Positions 1-5,243 of a DNA stretch of 6,505 nt are shown one piece after another (the stretch's first letter is position 1; each line of letters begins with the position of its first letter). The notes under the pieces are model-generated. The model worked only from the letters and a program-made list of their open reading frames with translations, was not told the DNA's origin and ran no database searches. Origin of the DNA: Methanobacteriota archaeon (GTDB taxonomy: Archaea; Thermoplasmatota; Thermoplasmata; RBG-16-68-12); assembly GCA_005879015.1 (NCBI GenBank), contig VBMC01000072.1, positions 1-6,505 on the forward strand. Direction: 5' to 3'. Both the position numbers and the translations under genes were made by a program.

Positions 1-1699
1 GGCGGGCCAGGTCCATACGAAACGTGTCGTACTGTACCCGTATGCCCACTTGAGCTCGTCACTCGCCGCTCCGGGCCCCGCTCTGGAGCTCATCGCGTCC
101 CTGGAAAAAGAGCTCGTCGCCCGGGGCTTCGAGGTCCATTCGTCGCCCTTCGGATACTACAAATCCTTCAAGGTCGCGGTGAAGGGTCACCCGCTCAGCG
201 AGCTGTCCCGCGAAATCGTCGCCGAATCCGCCGCCGCGGGCAAGGAGGACGTCTCCGAGGCCGTGAAGGCTGAGGCGAAGCTCGTCTCCCACTGGCACAT
301 CCTGGAGCCGACCGGGCACATGCATCACCTCTCGATCAAGGACGGGAAGGTGAGCGGATATCCTTTCGAAGGCCACGACCGATTGCAGAAGTTCGCGACC
401 TACGAGATGGCCAAGTCGCGCGAGGCGAAGGAGGAACCCGCCCACGTCCGCCTGATGCAGGAACTCGAGCTGGTCGACTACGAGCCCGGGTCCGATCCCG
501 GCAACCTGCGGTACTATCCGAAAGGGAAGCTCATCAAGGGCCTCCTCGAGGAGTTCATCGGCGAGCGGGTTCGGGAATACGGAGCGATGGAGGTCGAATC
601 CCCCGTCATGTACGACTTCGAGCACCCCGCGTTGAAGTCCTACTTGGCCCGCTTCCCTGCGCGCCAATACATCGTACAGACGCCGAACAAGCGCGCCTTC
701 CTCCGATTCAGCGCCTGCTTCGGGCAGTTCCTCATCATGAAGGACATGGTCATCTCGTACAAGCAACTCCCCCTCCCGCTCTACGAGCTCACACGCTATT
801 CCTTCCGCGCGGAGCAGCGTGGGGAGGTGGCGGGACTCCGCCGGCTGCGGGCGTTCACGATGCCCGATTGCCACGCCCTCGTCTCGGACATCGAGATGGC
901 GAAGGAGGAGCTGATGGTCCGCTTCGACGTCGCCTGGGGCATCCTCGAGGACTGCGGTCTCTCCATGCCCGACGACTTCGAGGTCGGCATGCGGGTGACC
1001 CAGGACTTTTGGAATGCTCACAAGGACTTCGTGGTGGCCTACGCCAAACGGTGGGGCAAGCCGATCCTCGTGGAAATGTGGTCCGAGCAGTTCTTCTACT
1101 TCGTCCAGAAGTACGAATGGAACTTCGTCGACGGTAACGACAAGGCCGCGGCCCTGACAACGGACCAGATCGACACGGAGAACGCGGAACGCTTCGGGAT
1201 CACGTTCACAGACGAGGACGGCAAGAAGCGCCACCCGCTGATCCTCCATCTCTCTCCAAGCGGCGCGGTGGAGCGGGTCCTATACGCCCTCCTCGAGAAG
1301 GCTGCCGCGGCGGCGAAGGCGGGAACGCCGCCGATGCTGCCGGTCTGGCTCTCGCCGACACAGGTCCGGATCGTGCCGATCAGCGAAGACCAACTCGAGT
1401 ATGCCAAGTCGCTCCTGCCCCGCCTCGACGGCATCCGTGCCGACCTCGACGACTCGAACGATACCCTCGGAAAGAAAATCCGGAACGCGGAGAAGGAGTG
1501 GGTCCCCTACATCGTCGTGATCGGCAAGAAAGAAATCGAGGGCGGCACCCTGAACGTCCGGGTGCGGCAGACGAAGGAACAGACGGAAATGGCGGTGGAC
1601 GCCCTCCGCCACCGCATCGCCAACGAGACGAGAGGCCGTCCATCCCGACCCCTCGCGGAACCGGCGTTCCTGTCCGAGCGCCCGATCTTTCGAGGGTGA
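1..1699 (+). CDS. thrS: Threonyl-tRNA synthetase, archaeal type (5' end outside window)
   Basis: Cytoplasmic class II enzyme that charges tRNA-Thr with threonine and removes mischarged serine. The frame is open from base 2, giving 565 visible residues; roughly the first 75-80 of the family should lie left of the window. The first visible residues include YPYAHLSS, then GYYKSFK and KGHPLSELSR, which are hallmarks of the archaeal D-aminoacyl-deacylase-like editing domain. The His codon at 47-49 and the Lys of GYYK match residues used in editing. The catalytic core follows: motif 1 near 560-620, motif 2 around TRYSFRAEQRGE (near 790-830), and motif 3 as SPSGAVERVLYALLE. The expected zinc ligands are Cys 716-718, His 872-874 and His 1247-1249. 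The anticodon-binding domain runs from about 1340 to the end, closing with the archaeal-style RPLAEPAFLSERPI. A TTG at 50-52 is not the start, because conserved editing-domain sequence lies in frame upstream of it. Confidence 0.96.
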   Translation, partial: AGQVHTKRVVLYPYAHLSSSLAAPGPALELIASLEKELVARGFEVHSSPFGYYKSFKVAVKGHPLSELSREIVAESAAAGKEDVSEAVKAEAKLVSHWHILEPTGHMHHLSIKDGKVSGYPFEGHDRLQKFATYEMAKSREAKEEPAHVRLMQELELVDYEPGSDPGNLRYYPKGKLIKGLLEEFIGERVREYGAMEVESPVMYDFEHPALKSYLARFPARQYIVQTPNKRAFLRFSACFGQFLIMKDMVISYKQLPLPLYELTRYSFRAEQRGEVAGLRRLRAFTMPDCHALVSDIEMAKEELMVRFDVAWGILEDCGLSMPDDFEVGMRVTQDFWNAHKDFVVAYAKRWGKPILVEMWSEQFFYFVQKYEWNFVDGNDKAAALTTDQIDTENAERFGITFTDEDGKKRHPLILHLSPSGAVERVLYALLEKAAAAAKAGTPPMLPVWLSPTQVRIVPISEDQLEYAKSLLPRLDGIRADLDDSNDTLGKKIRNAEKEWVPYIVVIGKKEIEGGTLNVRVRQTKEQTEMAVDALRHRIANETRGRPSRPLAEPAFLSERPIFRG

Positions 1700-1704
1700 C
1701 GTCC

Positions 1705-1729
1705 GTTCTCGTTTCTCGGATTTGAGAAC
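1705..1729 (+). other. Weak inverted repeat after thrS
   Basis: GTTCTC at 1705-1710 pairs with GAGAAC at 1724-1729. A shorter alternative, TTCTC (1713-1717) with GAGAA (1724-1728), gives a 6-nt loop. It begins six bases after the thrS stop, so it could mark the thrS 3' end. No strong T-run follows, so a terminator role is only a guess. Confidence 0.25.
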
Positions 1730-1741
1730 CGCGCCTTGCGC

Positions 1742-1749
1742 TTTTATGG
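1742..1749 (+). promoter_or_regulatory. TATA-like box for the PKD membrane protein gene
   Basis: TTTTATGG stands out in GC-rich surroundings. Its centre is about 28 nt before the ATG at 1774. Archaeal TATA boxes usually sit about 26-28 nt before the transcription start, so the transcript would begin at or within a few bases of the start codon. No Shine-Dalgarno-like sequence precedes 1774, which fits a leaderless mRNA. Confidence 0.5.
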
Positions 1750-1773
1750 ATGCTGGCCACATCGCACGGCCCG

Positions 1774-2457
1774 ATGGCCTTCTTGAAGAGGGACCACGTC
1801 GAGTTGCTCCTCGGCCTCGGCGTGCTCGCCCTGGGCCTCGGACTTCTCGTGTTCACCTTCTCCCACGCCCTGGCCATCGCCACGGCTCCGGGAGACTTCT
1901 TCCGGAGTCAGTTCCCGCAGAACCAGAGCCACACCGGCCCGACGGCATCCTTCCGTTGGGACTCGACCGACTTCAATGCGACGGTCCAAGATACCTCGCG
2001 GCAGGGCGACGCGGCAATCTCCACTCTACAATGGGATTTCGGCGATGGGACTCGTCTCTCCGGGTCGACCCCCGGCCCGCACCGATACACGAACGCGAGT
2101 GTCTATCAGGTGAGCCTCATCGAGACGGACGCGAACGGCAAGGAGAGCCGGGCCGTGGCGCAGGTGCAAATCGTCCCGACTCAAACCCGATCAGGGGAGA
2201 GCGTGGGAGACCCCACCGCGGGCCTCAACCTCGGGTTCGATCTGAGCGGCATCCTCCAACCCGTCGCGATCACCTTCCTGACCTTCGGCATGTACGTCGT
2301 CCTGACGATGGTCGGTGGCGCGATCAGCCGAGCGGGCTGGAACATGGTCAAGCCGAAGCCCGAGACGATCCGGGTGCGACTGAAGCCACGGGATCTGACC
2401 CGTGCGATCGAGGATGACTCCGCCGCCATGGTCCGGCTGCCGCCGCCACCTGCGTGA
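1774..2457 (+). CDS. PKD-domain membrane protein, two predicted membrane helices
   Basis: The protein has 227 residues and I recognise no specific family. A hydrophobic helix at about residues 10-36 is followed by a polar domain (about 40-155) and a second helix at about 160-184 (LQPVAITFLTFGMYVVLTMV). A basic cytoplasmic tail then ends in RLPPPPA. The middle domain contains WDFGDG (87-92), the signature of PKD-type beta-sandwich domains, which usually lie outside the cell and bind proteins or sugars. Three N-glycosylation sequons (Asn 50, 68 and 107) all fall in this predicted external part. The tail KPKPETIRVRLKPRDL is conspicuously charged. I chose the ATG at 1774 because it sits at leaderless distance from the TATA-like box at 1742 and puts charged MAFLKRD before the helix; an in-frame ATG at 1750 would add eight residues. 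The gene converges on ftsZ. A surface or envelope role is inferred; the partner is unknown. Confidence 0.8.
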   Translation: MAFLKRDHVELLLGLGVLALGLGLLVFTFSHALAIATAPGDFFRSQFPQNQSHTGPTASFRWDSTDFNATVQDTSRQGDAAISTLQWDFGDGTRLSGSTPGPHRYTNASVYQVSLIETDANGKESRAVAQVQIVPTQTRSGESVGDPTAGLNLGFDLSGILQPVAITFLTFGMYVVLTMVGGAISRAGWNMVKPKPETIRVRLKPRDLTRAIEDDSAAMVRLPPPPA

Positions 2458-2460
2458 CGA

Positions 2461-3546
2461 TCAGCGTCGTCGATTCGTCCGAGGGAACTCGTTCGGGATC
2501 GACGATCGGGACTCGGGATCCGAGACCACATCGGCGAGCGAGACGGACTCGCGTACCGCATCGACCATGGGCGAACGCACGCCCGTCATGATGGCCAGGA
2601 CGCGGAGGATCCCGTTGTACTTCTTGTCCACCCGAACGCCGAAGATCACGTTCGCATCCGGACGCATCGCGGCCGTCAGACCTTCGACGACCTCGTGGGC
2701 CGTCCGCAGTCGGAGTCCTGGGCCCGCACTGATATGGATGAGGGCGCCATTCGCGCCGCGGTAGTCGACCTCGAGGAGCGGGTTATTGAGAGTTTCGGAG
2801 ACGAGGCGCTGCGGGTCGTTCTCCGCGTTCTCGCCGTAGAAGACGGTCGACGTGCCGCCCGACTGGAGGATCGTGCGCACGTCGCTGAAGTCCAGGTTGA
2901 TCAGGGACGGAACCGTAATGGATTCTGTGATCCCCTTGATCACCTCCCCGATCAGATGGTCCATCACGGCGAACGCTTGTTCGACCGGGAGATTCGGGAC
3001 GAGGTCCAGGAGACGGTTGTTGTCCAGGAGGATCAACGAGTCGGTGCGGTCCCGGAGACGTTGGATCCCTGCATGGGCGTTCGTCATCCGTCCGCGTTCG
3101 GCCCGGAACGGGGTCGTCGCCAAGCTGATCACGACGCTTCCTGCGGCTTGGGCGAGTTCCGCGACATGGGGTGCGACGCCGGTCCCTGTACCACCGCCCA
3201 GCCCGACCGTGATGAAGGTGATGTCCGCATCGCCAATCTGGTTCCGGAGTTCTTGCTCCGAGATCTCGGCGCACCGCTCGCCGATCTCCGGCCGTCCACC
3301 GGCTCCCATGCCGCGCGTCACGCCTCCGCCGATCAGAAGCTTGCGGTCTGCCTGAATGGAATCGAGATGCACCGCGTCCGTGTTCACGACGACCGTCCGG
3401 GCCCCGTGGATGCCCATGCGGTGGAGGCGGTGGACAGAATTCCCGCCAGCGCCTCCGCACCCGACCACGACGACCTTCGGCCTCGCCAGGGCGAACGAAT
3501 CGAGGAACGACTGGTTCCCGATGCGCTGTACGGTCTCGAGGCCCAT
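2461..3546 (-). CDS. ftsZ2: Cell division GTPase FtsZ, FtsZ2-like
   Basis: Tubulin-family GTPase of 361 residues that polymerises at mid-cell to build the division ring. Visible motifs, in order, are GCGGAGGN (29-36, nucleotide-binding loop), NTDAVHL (55-61), the tubulin signature GGGTGTG (117-123), TTPFRAERGR (144-153), DNNRLLDLVPNLP (175-187), and the T7 synergy loop NLDFSD (217-222) with Asp219 and Asp222, which complete the GTPase site of the next subunit. The segments DNNRLLD-VPNLP, GITESIT-PSLINLD and LLEVDYRGANG look more like haloarchaeal FtsZ2 than FtsZ1; this assignment is from memory, without a tree. The C-terminal tail is short and basic (NEFPRTNRRR). The ATG at 3546 leaves the usual short extension before the first beta strand. 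The gene lies 78 nt downstream of an RHH regulator on the same strand, probably co-transcribed, and converges with the PKD gene 3 nt away. Confidence 0.95.
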   Translation of the reverse strand: MGLETVQRIGNQSFLDSFALARPKVVVVGCGGAGGNSVHRLHRMGIHGARTVVVNTDAVHLDSIQADRKLLIGGGVTRGMGAGGRPEIGERCAEISEQELRNQIGDADITFITVGLGGGTGTGVAPHVAELAQAAGSVVISLATTPFRAERGRMTNAHAGIQRLRDRTDSLILLDNNRLLDLVPNLPVEQAFAVMDHLIGEVIKGITESITVPSLINLDFSDVRTILQSGGTSTVFYGENAENDPQRLVSETLNNPLLEVDYRGANGALIHISAGPGLRLRTAHEVVEGLTAAMRPDANVIFGVRVDKKYNGILRVLAIMTGVRSPMVDAVRESVSLADVVSDPESRSSIPNEFPRTNRRR

Positions 3547-3560
3547 CCCTGGTCCATCCC

Positions 3561-3585
3561 GAGCGGTTCGCGGTGGAAACCGCTC
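3561..3585 (-). other. Inverted repeat just upstream of ftsZ
   Basis: GAGCGGTT (3561-3568) pairs perfectly with AACCGCTC (3578-3585) around a 9-nt loop. A competing 5-bp stem, GCGGT (3570-3574) with ACCGC (3579-3583), uses part of the same right arm. The element ends 14 nt before the ftsZ start codon, so it could act as an operator or as an mRNA structure in the ftsZ leader. Confidence 0.45.
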
Positions 3586-3589
3586 TGCT

Positions 3590-3610
3590 CGCGCGACCGA
3601 GGGTCGCGCG
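3590..3610 (-). other. Strong GC hairpin between the RHH gene and ftsZ
   Basis: CGCGCGACC (3590-3598) and GGTCGCGCG (3602-3610) form a perfect 9-bp stem with a 3-nt loop. It begins 14 nt after the RHH stop codon. It could stabilise or process the RHH-ftsZ mRNA, or partly end transcription after the RHH gene. No T-run follows on the coding strand, so it is not a classic terminator. Confidence 0.5.
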
Positions 3611-3624
3611 TCCCTGCCACGGCC

Positions 3625-3942
3625 CTATTTGTCGACCCCTTCCATGGCCTTGTGGAGCCGACGTCGGACGTACTCGCGGACCGCATTTCGGACCGCGTCC
3701 TCGACGGAAACGGAGTCGCCCGACTTCACGAGCTGCTGAAGGTCCACCACGTTCCCCTTCGGCAGTTCGATCATGAGCTTGCGGATGTAGTCCGGCGAGA
3801 ATTGGATATCGATGAAACGATCAATCGCCGCGCGGATCGCGTCGGAGATCGTCGAGTACGTTCCGCCCTTCACGAGCTGGTGGAGGGCCTTCACCTTGTC
3901 CGGTGGCAGCCGGATCGTGACCCGCTCCGATTCGGATGGCAT
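3625..3942 (-). CDS. Tandem ribbon-helix-helix regulator upstream of ftsZ (CdrS-like)
   Basis: A 105-residue predicted DNA-binding protein. Residues 7-44, starting RVTIRLPPDKVKAL, show the RHH pattern: a short beta strand of alternating residues, a helix, a turn, and a second helix (SDAIRAAIDRFI). Residues 55-92, starting KLMIELPKGNVVDL, repeat this layout and align without gaps to the first unit with 14 of 38 identical positions, including the LP, LVK-G and DA-R-A positions. RHH proteins normally dimerise so that two strands form a sheet in the DNA major groove. Two units in one chain suggest a pseudo-dimer, or a DNA-binding half plus a diverged half. In haloarchaea a short RHH protein, CdrS, sits directly before ftsZ2 and controls division; the position here is the same. 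The ATG at 3942 is chosen because an upstream extension to 4071 would run through the TATA box and carries no RHH sequence. Confidence 0.88.
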   Translation of the reverse strand: MPSESERVTIRLPPDKVKALHQLVKGGTYSTISDAIRAAIDRFIDIQFSPDYIRKLMIELPKGNVVDLQQLVKSGDSVSVEDAVRNAVREYVRRRLHKAMEGVDK

Positions 3943-3968
3943 AGAACGCCCCGCGTCCCCTCGATTTC

Positions 3969-3988
3969 TGTCTGACGTTCGTATGACA
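3969..3988 (-). promoter_or_regulatory. Interrupted palindrome at the RHH gene start site (candidate operator)
   Basis: The 20-bp sequence TGTCTGACGTTCGTATGACA reads TGTC-nn-ACG-nn-CGT-nn-GACA, with 7 of 10 positions in each half-site symmetric. It lies between the TATA box (3995-4003) and the ATG (3942), over the transcription start predicted about 26 nt from the box centre (near 3973). A repressor bound here would block initiation. Autoregulation by the RHH protein is the simplest inference. Confidence 0.5.
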
Positions 3989-3994
3989 AGCGCG

Positions 3995-4003
3995 TTATTT
4001 AAA
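3995..4003 (-). promoter_or_regulatory. TATA box of the RHH-ftsZ transcription unit
   Basis: The minus strand reads TTTAAATAA, the most canonical archaeal TATA box in the window. The predicted start near 3973 gives a leader of about 30 nt. That leader contains GAGGGG at 3957-3962, a possible ribosome-binding site, though 14 nt from the ATG is rather far. No comparable box precedes ftsZ, so ftsZ probably depends largely on this promoter. Confidence 0.7.
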
Positions 4004-4014
4004 CATATGTCCAA

Positions 4015-4030
4015 CCGGGATTTTCCGGGA
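4015..4030. repeat. 10-nt-phased direct repeat upstream of the RHH TATA box
   Basis: CCGGGA occurs at 4015-4020 and again at 4025-4030, separated by TTTT, so the copies repeat every 10 bp (about one helical turn). They begin 12 bp beyond the TATA box on its upstream side. A pair of same-face sites there could bind an activator or a second regulator dimer. Confidence 0.35.
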
Positions 4031-4089
4031 GGGATGCCCCTCTGGTGGGAAACGGAGGGACCGGGCAGCAAGGGGAGGGAACACGACGC

Positions 4090-4512
4090 TTACAGTGCGC
4101 GCATCCGGTTGTTCTTCGGGTTGTGCTCGACCTCGGCCAGATGCAGGGCCTCCAAGACCGGCGGAACGTACATGCCGAACCGACCGCGCAGTCCCTTCTT
4201 CAGACCGTACCACCCGCCGACCGGGTTTTTCGGGGATCGTCCCCAGGCTTCGACCGTGCCGTCCGCCGCCGGCTTCTGCTCGTCTGCGCTCCCCAGGGGC
4301 ATCCAGTCGCCGCTGGACTTGAGCATCTGATGCAGGTCGCTGATGCACCGGAGGTGGTAGCGCAGCTCCGTGCTCCCCGACTTCACGACGAGCGCGGGCG
4401 GGTCTAGCGCCTCGTCACGAAACGCCTGAAACTCCGACGTCCCGCTCGGCGTCTTCAATTGCCACGGATGCTCGCGCGTGCCTGCGTCGCCCGACTTCCC
4501 CTTCGTTGCCAT
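4090..4512 (-). CDS. Conserved protein of unknown function (possibly DUF6855-like)
   Basis: A 140-residue soluble protein with no signal peptide or membrane segment. A polar N-terminus of about 14 residues is followed by HPWQLKTPSGTSEF (15-28), a strand-rich centre (ALVVKSGSTELRYHLRCISDL), GDWMPLGSADEQK (68-80), and a dense Trp/Gly block EAWGRSPKNPVGGWYGLKKG (89-108). It ends in RFGMYVPPVLEALHLAEVEHNPKN. These blocks look strongly constrained, and I recall a similar layout in unnamed archaeal and actinobacterial proteins; the DUF6855 label is a memory-based guess. No catalytic motif is recognisable. The ATG at 4512 follows GAGGG at 4520-4524 with 7-nt spacing, a good ribosome-binding site, and an AT-rich box lies near 4560. 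It is on the same strand as the RHH and ftsZ genes but probably separately transcribed from them, because the RHH gene has its own promoter. Confidence 0.82.
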   Translation of the reverse strand: MATKGKSGDAGTREHPWQLKTPSGTSEFQAFRDEALDPPALVVKSGSTELRYHLRCISDLHQMLKSSGDWMPLGSADEQKPAADGTVEAWGRSPKNPVGGWYGLKKGLRGRFGMYVPPVLEALHLAEVEHNPKNNRMRAL

Positions 4513-4555
4513 GTGACATCCCTCGACCGGTGAGACGAGCGAAGACCGTCGCGGC

Positions 4556-4563
4556 TCTATTTC
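4556..4563 (-). promoter_or_regulatory. TATA-like box for the unknown-function gene
   Basis: GAAATAGA on the minus strand is centred about 48 nt before the ATG at 4512. The expected transcription start near 4533 leaves a leader of about 21 nt that contains the GAGGG ribosome-binding site. This is a weaker match than the box at 3995. Confidence 0.4.
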
Positions 4564-4570
4564 AACGATT

Positions 4571-4591
4571 GGCCGCCTTCAGGTGGCGGCT
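4571..4591 (-). terminator. Possible terminator hairpin after pncA
   Basis: GCCGCC (4572-4577) pairs with GGCGGC (4585-4590) around a 7-nt loop, with a possible G-T pair outside. On the minus strand it starts about 15 nt after the pncA stop and lies before the next gene's TATA-like box. There is no T-run beyond it, and archaeal termination relies mainly on such runs, so the role is uncertain. Confidence 0.25.
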
Positions 4592-4605
4592 TCCATGGGG
4601 AAAAG

Positions 4606-5208
4606 TCAGGTTTTCGGGAGAACCTTCGCGAGCCCGCGCGTCTCCGAAAAGTGGGCTCCGTGCCCGCGCATCTCCTTGATTGCATTCTCCGAGTCCCCGC
4701 GCTTCACGTCGACACCGCGGATCGCGTCCCGCAGGACGCGAATGGTCAAGCCTCGACGAACGCCGTCGAGCGCGGTCGCCCGAACGCAGTAATCGGTCGC
4801 GAGTCCGCAGATGAACATCTCGTCCACGCTGAGCTCGTGCAAGGCGGACTCCAGGTCCCGCCCCTGATCCGTGAAGGCTTGGAACGCGGAGTACGAGTCC
4901 ACCTCCGGGTCCATGCCCTTCGACAGGACCATCGCCCCTTTCGGGATTTCCAGGTCGGGATGGAATCGGGCACCCTTTGTCCCCTGGACGCAGTGCACCG
5001 GCCATGCTCCCCCGAATTCCTTGAAATGCTTCGTCTCCCGCGGATGCCAATCCCGGGTGAAGATCACAGGCAACCCGCGACGTCCGAACAGGCCGATCGT
5101 GCGGTTCACCCGAGGGATAATGGCATCGCCCTCCGGCACCCCGAGCGCTCCGCCTGGACAGAAGTCATTCTGGATGTCGACGACGAGCAGCGCGGCCCTC
5201 TGCCCCAC
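4606..5208 (-). CDS. pncA: Nicotinamidase (isochorismatase family)
   Basis: A 200-residue cytoplasmic hydrolase that converts nicotinamide to nicotinate for NAD salvage. The catalytic triad of the family is present: Asp11 in VVDIQNDFCPGGAL, Lys97 in LSKG, and Cys141 in GLATDYCVRAT. The metal site is also present: Asp53 and His55 in TRDWHP, and His72 in WPVHCVQGT. The Asp-His-His metal set, FCPGGAL and the WPVHCVQGT segment separate nicotinamidases from other isochorismatase-like hydrolases, and the length fits. The start is a GTG at 5208; the next in-frame Met (residue 93) is far inside the fold. No ribosome-binding site is evident, but CTTTTAGAG lies about 31 nt upstream, so a near-leaderless transcript is possible. 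The Nudix gene ends 28 nt upstream on the same strand, so read-through is also possible. Confidence 0.94.
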   Translation of the reverse strand: MGQRAALLVVDIQNDFCPGGALGVPEGDAIIPRVNRTIGLFGRRGLPVIFTRDWHPRETKHFKEFGGAWPVHCVQGTKGARFHPDLEIPKGAMVLSKGMDPEVDSYSAFQAFTDQGRDLESALHELSVDEMFICGLATDYCVRATALDGVRRGLTIRVLRDAIRGVDVKRGDSENAIKEMRGHGAHFSETRGLAKVLPKT

Positions 5209-5234
5209 GGTCCCGACCGGCCAAATCCGACGGT

Positions 5235-5243
5235 CTCTAAAAG
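5235..5243 (-). promoter_or_regulatory. TATA-like box for pncA, overlapping the end of the Nudix gene
   Basis: CTTTTAGAG on the minus strand includes the TAG stop of the Nudix gene and is centred about 31 nt before the GTG start of pncA. Its position fits a transcript with almost no leader. The match to the consensus is moderate. Confidence 0.35.

Noticed and set aside
50..52. TTG codon as the thrS start
   Set aside because: The frame continues upstream to the window edge, and those residues (RVVLYPYAH) match the conserved end of the archaeal editing domain, so the true start lies outside the window.
59..1249. Long minus-strand open frame of 396 codons
   Set aside because: It lies wholly antisense to thrS, has low-complexity Leu/Val/Arg/Glu content without a recognisable motif, and is explained by GC-rich third positions of thrS.
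2695..3975. Long plus-strand open frame of 426 codons
   Set aside because: It is antisense to both ftsZ and the RHH gene and crosses their promoter. Its translation is rich in Arg and Asp and shows no domain.
4029..4042. Small hairpin GAGGG-ATGC-CCCTC after the unknown-function gene
   Set aside because: A 5-bp stem is expected by chance in this GC-rich spacer, no T-run follows, and it overlaps the clearer CCGGGA direct repeat.
3943..4071. N-terminal extension of the RHH protein to 148 residues
   Set aside because: It would be encoded by the TATA box and upstream region and carries no RHH-like sequence.
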